Assembly: GCA_023246535.1 (NCBI GenBank)
Contig: JAHFIF010000011.1
Span: forward strand, 1,218 to 17,592
DNA length: 16,375 nucleotides
From: a bacterium
GTDB taxonomy: Bacteria; Patescibacteriota; Patescibacteriia; CAIQCM01
Direction: 5' to 3'
The notes under the pieces are model-generated. The model searched no databases and was not told the origin of the DNA. It was given only the letters and a program-made list of their open reading frames with translations. Made by a program: the position numbers and the translations under genes. Shown piece by piece: positions 13,260 through 16,375 of this stretch (its first letter is position 1; the number at the start of each line of letters is the position of its first letter).

Positions 13260-14285
13260 TCAGACCAATTCCCAATTGGGGTCGGCCTTGATCTTCAAAG
13301 GGGAAATGAAATCTTTCTTCGCCGCGTGGAAATAACCGGCGGCGGCGATCATGACCGCGTTGTCGGTGGTGTATTTTTTTTGCGGGACAAGCTGGCCGAC
13401 CTGCGGCAGGTCTTTTTTAAAGCGCGCCGCAAGCGCCGCGCGCAGCGCGTCGTTCGCCGCCACGCCGCCGCCCAAAAGGAACGTCTTGATCTTGAATTTT
13501 TTGGCCGCGCGGATCGTTTTCTCGACCAAAACATCGACGATCGCGGTTTGCGTCGAGGCGGAAAGGTCGGCGGCGATCTGCGGGTCCTCAACGGCCAAAT
13601 GCTTGTTCCTGATCGTGTAGAGCACCGCCGTTTTCAGCCCGGAAAAACTGAAATCAAAATTCTTCTCGTTCAACATCGGCCGCGGCAGGGCATAGGCGCG
13701 CGGGTCGCCGGACAAGGCCGCCTTGGCGACGGCCGGGCCGCCGGGGTAGCCCAGTCCCATCATCTGCGCCGTCTTGTCGAACGCTTCGCCGGCGGCGTCG
13801 TCCTTGGTGCGCCCGACGAGCCGGTACGCGCCGTGCCCTTTCATCAAAATCAATTCGGTATGCCCGCCCGAAACGATCAGGGCGAGCGCGGGAAATTTTA
13901 TCGTCTTCGCTTCGTTGATCGACGACGAATACAAATGCCCTTCAATGTGGTTGACGCGCACGAGCGGCACGTTCCAAGCCAAGGCCAGCGCTTTGGCCGT
14001 TTCCACGCCAACCATTAACGACGAAAAAAGACCGGGCCCGGCCGTGACGGCGATGGCGTCGATCTTGGGCCGACGCGTCCACTGGCCGAGCAGCGTCGAA
14101 ACCAGCGGAATGATCGCGCTCACGTGTTCGCGCGCCGCAATTTCCGGCACCACCCCGCCGGTGGCGGCGTGAATGTCGATCTGCGAAGCAACCAAACTCT
14201 CAAGCTCGCGCACGCGCCCGTTCTTGCCTTCGATCAGGGCGACAGCCGTTTCGTCGCACGATGTCTCAATTCCCAGGATCTTCAT
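13260..14285 (-). CDS. tsaD: tRNA N6-threonylcarbamoyladenosine transferase TsaD
   Basis: Transfers the threonylcarbamoyl group from its AMP intermediate to A37 of tRNA. The 341-aa length is standard for bacteria. Motifs in order: ILGIETSCDETAVALIE (3-19, ASKHA phosphate-1 loop), GGVVPEIAAREH (43-54), TAGPGLFSSLMVG (81-93), NHIEGHLYSS (112-121, metal ligands His113 and His117), ALIVSGGHTELI, the DDAAGEAFDKTAQMMGLGYPGGP segment and the C-terminal TDNAVMIA with the third metal ligand Asp. The protein is complete and looks functional. Transcription probably starts 2-3 nt upstream of ATG 14285 from TGGTCA-N16-TTAAAT, giving an almost leaderless mRNA without a Shine-Dalgarno. It heads the tsaD-tsaE-TrmB unit. 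Confidence 0.96.
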   Translation of the reverse strand: MKILGIETSCDETAVALIEGKNGRVRELESLVASQIDIHAATGGVVPEIAAREHVSAIIPLVSTLLGQWTRRPKIDAIAVTAGPGLFSSLMVGVETAKALALAWNVPLVRVNHIEGHLYSSSINEAKTIKFPALALIVSGGHTELILMKGHGAYRLVGRTKDDAAGEAFDKTAQMMGLGYPGGPAVAKAALSGDPRAYALPRPMLNEKNFDFSFSGLKTAVLYTIRNKHLAVEDPQIAADLSASTQTAIVDVLVEKTIRAAKKFKIKTFLLGGGVAANDALRAALAARFKKDLPQVGQLVPQKKYTTDNAVMIAAAGYFHAAKKDFISPLKIKADPNWELV

Positions 14286-14294
14286 ATAGCTGAA

Positions 14295-14322
14295 ATTTAA
14301 CAGTTACCGCCAAAATTGACCA
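14295..14322 (-). promoter_or_regulatory. tsaD promoter
   Basis: On the minus strand TGGTCA (14322-14317), 16 nt, then TTAAAT (14300-14295). The predicted start is near 14288. The -35 overlaps that of the divergent HAD-gene promoter on 5 of its 6 bases. Confidence 0.5.
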
Positions 14323-14344
14323 GTGGCGGAAAAAACGATAATCT
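14316..14344 (+). promoter_or_regulatory. HAD-gene promoter
   Basis: TTGACC (14316-14321), exactly 17 nt, then TAATCT (14339-14344). The start is expected near 14351, only 2 nt from ATG 14353, so the mRNA would be nearly leaderless. The -35 box is shared back to back with the tsaD promoter. Confidence 0.65.
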
Positions 14345-14352
14345 TAACGGCT

Positions 14353-15009
14353 ATGAAAAAACGCCATGTCATCTTCGACTTCGACGGGACGATCACCGAC
14401 TCGTTCGGTCCCTGCTCCAAGGGCCTGATGGAAACGGCCAAGCGCCTGGGCATGCCGGCCGACGAAAAAGTCCTGTCGCTCATGGCGGAAAACTACGGCC
14501 TGCCGACCGTCGAGCTCCTGAACATCTGCTGGCCGCGCCAAAAACACGAAGCGTTCGAACAGTCGATCCTCGACGCCAACGCCCAGGGCCACACGCCGCT
14601 TTTTCCGGGCGCGGAAAACATGCTCATGCGCCTGGACCGCGCGGGGATCGGCATGAGTATTTTCACCGGCCGGCAAAAAAGCGGCGTGCTGCCCGTCATC
14701 AACGATTTCGGGATCGCCAAATTCTTCGCGCCGGTCATCACCCGCGACGACGTCGCCGTCGGCAAGCCCGATCCCGAGGGGCTTAAAAAAATAATCGACC
14801 CGCTCCTCGCCGGCGGCATGGCAATTTCCGACATCCTTTTTGTCGGCGACAACAAGGCCGACTACGCTTGCGCCCAAAACGCCGGCGTTGATTTTGTCGC
14901 CGTGACCGAAGCCGAGAACGTCAACCGGGAAAGATTTGTCGCGCTCGGCTTGCCCGAAGAAAACATTTTGAATTTTTTGCGCGACCTGCCGGACTGGCTG
15001 AAAATATAA
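14353..15009 (+). CDS. HAD-superfamily phosphatase (phosphoglycolate phosphatase-like)
   Basis: Predicted small-molecule phosphatase of 218 aa. HAD motif I is FDFDGTITDS (8-17, nucleophile Asp9 and acid/base Asp11), motif II is SIFTGRQKSG, the conserved Lys is in GKPDPEGLKK, and motifs III/IV are ILFVGDNKADYACAQNAG. A helical cap between residues 18 and 85 fits the Gph/subfamily IA type. The open frame extends 10 codons further upstream through a GTG, but ATG 14353 is preferred: MKKRHVIFDFDGT is the normal N-terminus, and the promoter starts transcription at about 14351. Substrate cannot be told from sequence; phosphoglycolate or pyrophosphate are usual for the group. It faces away from tsaD and converges on the small membrane-protein gene. 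Confidence 0.88.
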   Translation: MKKRHVIFDFDGTITDSFGPCSKGLMETAKRLGMPADEKVLSLMAENYGLPTVELLNICWPRQKHEAFEQSILDANAQGHTPLFPGAENMLMRLDRAGIGMSIFTGRQKSGVLPVINDFGIAKFFAPVITRDDVAVGKPDPEGLKKIIDPLLAGGMAISDILFVGDNKADYACAQNAGVDFVAVTEAENVNRERFVALGLPEENILNFLRDLPDWLKI

Positions 15010-15038
15010 AAAACAAACCTGCACGGGCGGCGTGCAGG
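15001..15038 (-). terminator. Terminator of the small membrane-protein gene
   Basis: CCTGCAC (15018-15024) pairs with GTGCAGG (15032-15038) around a 7-nt loop. Reading the minus strand the stem is followed by TTTGTTTTTTATATTTT (15017-15001). On the + strand no T tract follows, so the HAD gene has no clear terminator of its own. Confidence 0.82.
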
Positions 15039-15054
15039 CGAGCGGCGAGGACGA

Positions 15055-15333
15055 CTAATTGTATTTTCGATATTGGCGGAGATCGTCGATCTGCCCCGGT
15101 TTGAAAATGAGCGGGCGAAGCTCGTTGAGCAATCCCGGGCTGACCATCTCCCCGGCAAGCAGCAGCGGCAGGCAGTAGGCCGAGAGCAGAAAGATCGGAA
15201 AGCCGATCCCGCGGCGACACTGGCCGTAGACCTTTTTCAGCTCCCCGGAACCGGCCCATTCGACCAAACCGACGATAAGCAGGACCGTAACCACCAAAAG
15301 ATAAAGAACAAACAGCTGGACGGGCGTAAACAT
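15055..15333 (-). CDS. Small two-helix membrane protein, 92 aa
   Basis: No recognised family. Residues 6-25 (QLFVLYLLVVTVLLIVGLVE) and 45-62 (FPIFLLSAYCLPLLLAGE) are strongly hydrophobic and probably span the membrane. A basic linker (KKVYGQCRRG, 33-42) separates them and would face the cytoplasm in a hairpin topology. The C-terminal 25 residues are soluble. Translation signals are excellent: GGAGGT at 15343-15338 lies 4 nt before ATG 15333. The gene also has a near-consensus promoter and its own terminator, so it is an independent and probably well-expressed unit. The same frame is open much further upstream across the divergent SLOG gene; that extension is a shadow. Confidence 0.78.
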   Translation of the reverse strand: MFTPVQLFVLYLLVVTVLLIVGLVEWAGSGELKKVYGQCRRGIGFPIFLLSAYCLPLLLAGEMVSPGLLNELRPLIFKPGQIDDLRQYRKYN

Positions 15334-15376
15334 CGTTACCTCCAAAAAAATGTTCCAAGTGACGGAAACTGTCTGG

Positions 15377-15405
15377 ATTCTAGCCTGTTTTCCGCTTTCG
15401 GTCAA
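15377..15405 (-). promoter_or_regulatory. Promoter of the small membrane-protein gene
   Basis: On the minus strand TTGACC (15405-15400), exactly 17 nt, then TAGAAT (15382-15377); each box is 5 of 6. The start is near 15370, giving a leader of about 37 nt with a GGAGGT site. It is among the strongest promoters in the window. Confidence 0.8.
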
Positions 15406-15438
15406 GACGCCCAAGGGCGCCGGCCGGCCGGCTTCGAC

Positions 15439-15467
15439 TGGACGCAAAACCGCAAAACCCCTACAAT
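15439..15467 (+). promoter_or_regulatory. Promoter of the SLOG-family gene
   Basis: TGGACG (15439-15444), 17 nt, TACAAT (15462-15467). The start is near 15474, leaving about 25 nt before ATG 15499. No clear Shine-Dalgarno is seen. It is divergent from the membrane-protein promoter. Confidence 0.55.
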
Positions 15468-15498
15468 TAATCAAACTATTAATATTCAAGACACCGAT

Positions 15499-16149
15499 AT
15501 GACCAAGAAGAAGACCGCCGCCCCGAAGACCGCCGAGATCCCTTACCGCCTTCAGCACCAATACAAGATCTGTGTCTCCGGCGCCGCCGCCGGCGAAACC
15601 GTGGAAGCGGACAAGGACCTGGCCTACGAGGTCGGCCGCCAAATCGCGCTCCAAGGCGCCGTGCTCTTGACCGGCGCGACCACCGGCTTGCCGTTCTACT
15701 CGGCCAAAGGCAACTATGAATGCGGCGGCATCGCCATCGGCCTCTCCCCCGCTTCGACCATCAAGGAGCATGTGAACGCCTACAAGCTGCCGGTCGCTTA
15801 CCATGACGTCATCATCTATACCGGCTTCAACTACAGCGGCCGCAACCTGCTCCTCACCCGCTCGGCCGACGCCGTCATCACGATCGGCGGCCGCATGGGC
15901 TCGCTCAACGAATTCACCATCGCCTTCGAGGACCAGAAGATCCTCGGCATCCTCCTCGGCTCGGGCGGCATTGCCGACGAAATCCCCCACCTCCTGCACA
16001 CGGCCAAAAAAGAATTGAGCAGCAAGATCATCTACAGCACCGAACCGAAGGTTCTCGTCCAAAAAGTGATCGCCGCGATCCACGAGGAATACACCAAGGC
16101 CGGCTACTTCGATCTCAAAGAGATCAAGCGCCCCGGCTCGCGCGGCTAA
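15499..16149 (+). CDS. SLOG/LOG-like Rossmann nucleotide-binding protein
   Basis: Putative nucleotide-binding or nucleotide-processing protein, 216 aa, of the LOG/lysine-decarboxylase-like (SLOG) superfamily. A basic, probably disordered N-terminus (MTKKKTAAPK) leads to a Rossmann core: YKICVSGAAAGETVE (22-36), GAVLLTGATTGLPFYSAKG (53-71), and the signature AVITIGGRMGSLNEFTIAFEDQK (125-147), where G-G-x-x-G-S-x-x-E is the family P-loop-like motif. Acidic Glu138 matches the catalytic Glu of LOG phosphoribohydrolases. The canonical PGGxGTxxE is changed to IGGRMGSLNE, and the protein is closer to the TIGR00725-like branch of unknown role than to classical LOG. The frame is open for 142 codons upstream, but the promoter and the gene divergent from it place the start at ATG 15499. 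Cytokinin-like activity should not be assumed. Confidence 0.83.
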   Translation: MTKKKTAAPKTAEIPYRLQHQYKICVSGAAAGETVEADKDLAYEVGRQIALQGAVLLTGATTGLPFYSAKGNYECGGIAIGLSPASTIKEHVNAYKLPVAYHDVIIYTGFNYSGRNLLLTRSADAVITIGGRMGSLNEFTIAFEDQKILGILLGSGGIADEIPHLLHTAKKELSSKIIYSTEPKVLVQKVIAAIHEEYTKAGYFDLKEIKRPGSRG

Positions 16150-16153
16150 GCGC

Positions 16154-16235
16154 ATGAAACATGAAGCACACAACATGAAACAATCACGCGCCCACGGGCG
16201 CCCGAATGCTTCATGCTTCATGTTCCATGTTTCAT
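16154..16235. repeat. Imperfect long palindrome before rpiB
   Basis: ATGAAACA (16154-16161) mirrors TGTTTCAT (16228-16235), and the centre GCGCCC (16188-16193) mirrors GGGCGC (16196-16201). The 15-nt ATGAAACATGAAGCA (16154-16168) also matches the reverse complement of 16214-16228 with one mismatch. ATGAAACA-like words recur as direct repeats. It fills the gap between the SLOG gene and rpiB; no T tract follows. Confidence 0.6.
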
Positions 16236-16251
16236 AAACACACACATACAT

Positions 16252-16375
16252 ATGAAAGTATTTTTTGCCGCCGATCACGCCGGGTTCAAGCTGAAAGAAC
16301 GCCTGAAGCAATACGTCACGACGCTCGGCTACGAGACGATCGACGGCGGCGCTTTTGCCTTCGACCCGGACGACG
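16252..16375 (+). CDS. rpiB: Ribose-5-phosphate isomerase B (partial, cut by window end)
   Basis: Interconverts ribose 5-phosphate and ribulose 5-phosphate in the pentose phosphate pathway. Only the first 41 codons are present. They read MKVFFAADHAGFKLKERLKQ, then YVTTLGYETIDGGAFAFDPDD. The ADHAGFxLKExL opening, followed by LGYExIDxG, is the hallmark of the RpiB/LacA family. ATG 16252 is the only sensible start. There is no clear Shine-Dalgarno; an imperfect palindrome lies just upstream. LacA/B-type galactose-6-phosphate isomerase cannot be excluded from this fragment, but RpiB is far more common. Confidence 0.88.
   Translation, partial: MKVFFAADHAGFKLKERLKQYVTTLGYETIDGGAFAFDPDD

Noticed and set aside
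15055..16311. 418-codon minus-strand frame
   Set aside because: Only its last 92 codons are supported (promoter, SD, terminator); the rest runs antisense to the SLOG gene.
1..16375. tRNA genes, CRISPR arrays, transposases, phage genes
   Set aside because: No tRNA T-loop/acceptor pattern, no regularly spaced direct repeats and no recombinase motifs were found on either strand.

Overview
This 16.4 kb, GC-rich, gene-dense window looks like a bacterial chromosome segment. It most resembles a Candidate Phyla Radiation (Patescibacteria) genome. That placement is inference, from an archaeal-style CMP kinase, a TrmB-family regulator, a histidine kinase with a multi-spanning N-terminal membrane region, very short or absent 5' leaders on many genes, and many small intergenic palindromes. 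TGA, TAA and TAG all act as ordinary stops. I see no tRNA, rRNA, CRISPR array, transposase or phage gene.

Left part (1-3904): a repeat-rich spacer, a 131-aa protein of unknown function with its own promoter, Shine-Dalgarno (SD) site and terminator, then three + strand housekeeping genes: CCA-adding enzyme with an HD domain, RluD-type pseudouridine synthase, and a CMP-kinase-like P-loop kinase. These end at a strong bidirectional terminator. The CCA gene carries an in-frame 48-nt palindromic insertion.

Centre (10295 down to 3867, minus strand): the most unusual part. One near-consensus promoter (TTGACG-N17-TAAAAT) precedes five closely packed genes: a PaaK/LuxE-like adenylate-forming ligase, an E1-like ThiF/MoeB-fold adenylyltransferase with no candidate catalytic or zinc cysteines, an Acg-like long nitroreductase, a SAM-dependent methyltransferase and an orphan membrane histidine kinase. 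The next terminator is at 3904-3867. The ThiF-nitroreductase order matches the fused architecture known in mycobacterial MoeY-type proteins. Together the genes suggest an undescribed activation, redox and methylation pathway coupled to a sensor kinase. The substrate cannot be read from sequence.

Right part (10326-16375): a divergently transcribed DUF2817/M14-like zinc carboxypeptidase; then a gene-poor stretch (11564-11920) that looks like an unrecognised structured RNA, with an 8+7+8 bp stem/pseudoknot core, a further long stem, a terminator and a 10-codon ORF behind a strong SD. Next come minus-strand tsaD-tsaE-TrmB (t6A tRNA modification plus a regulator), a divergent HAD phosphatase whose promoter overlaps that of tsaD, a 92-aa two-helix membrane protein with a consensus-like promoter, a SLOG/LOG-family nucleotide-binding protein, and the start of rpiB cut by the window edge.
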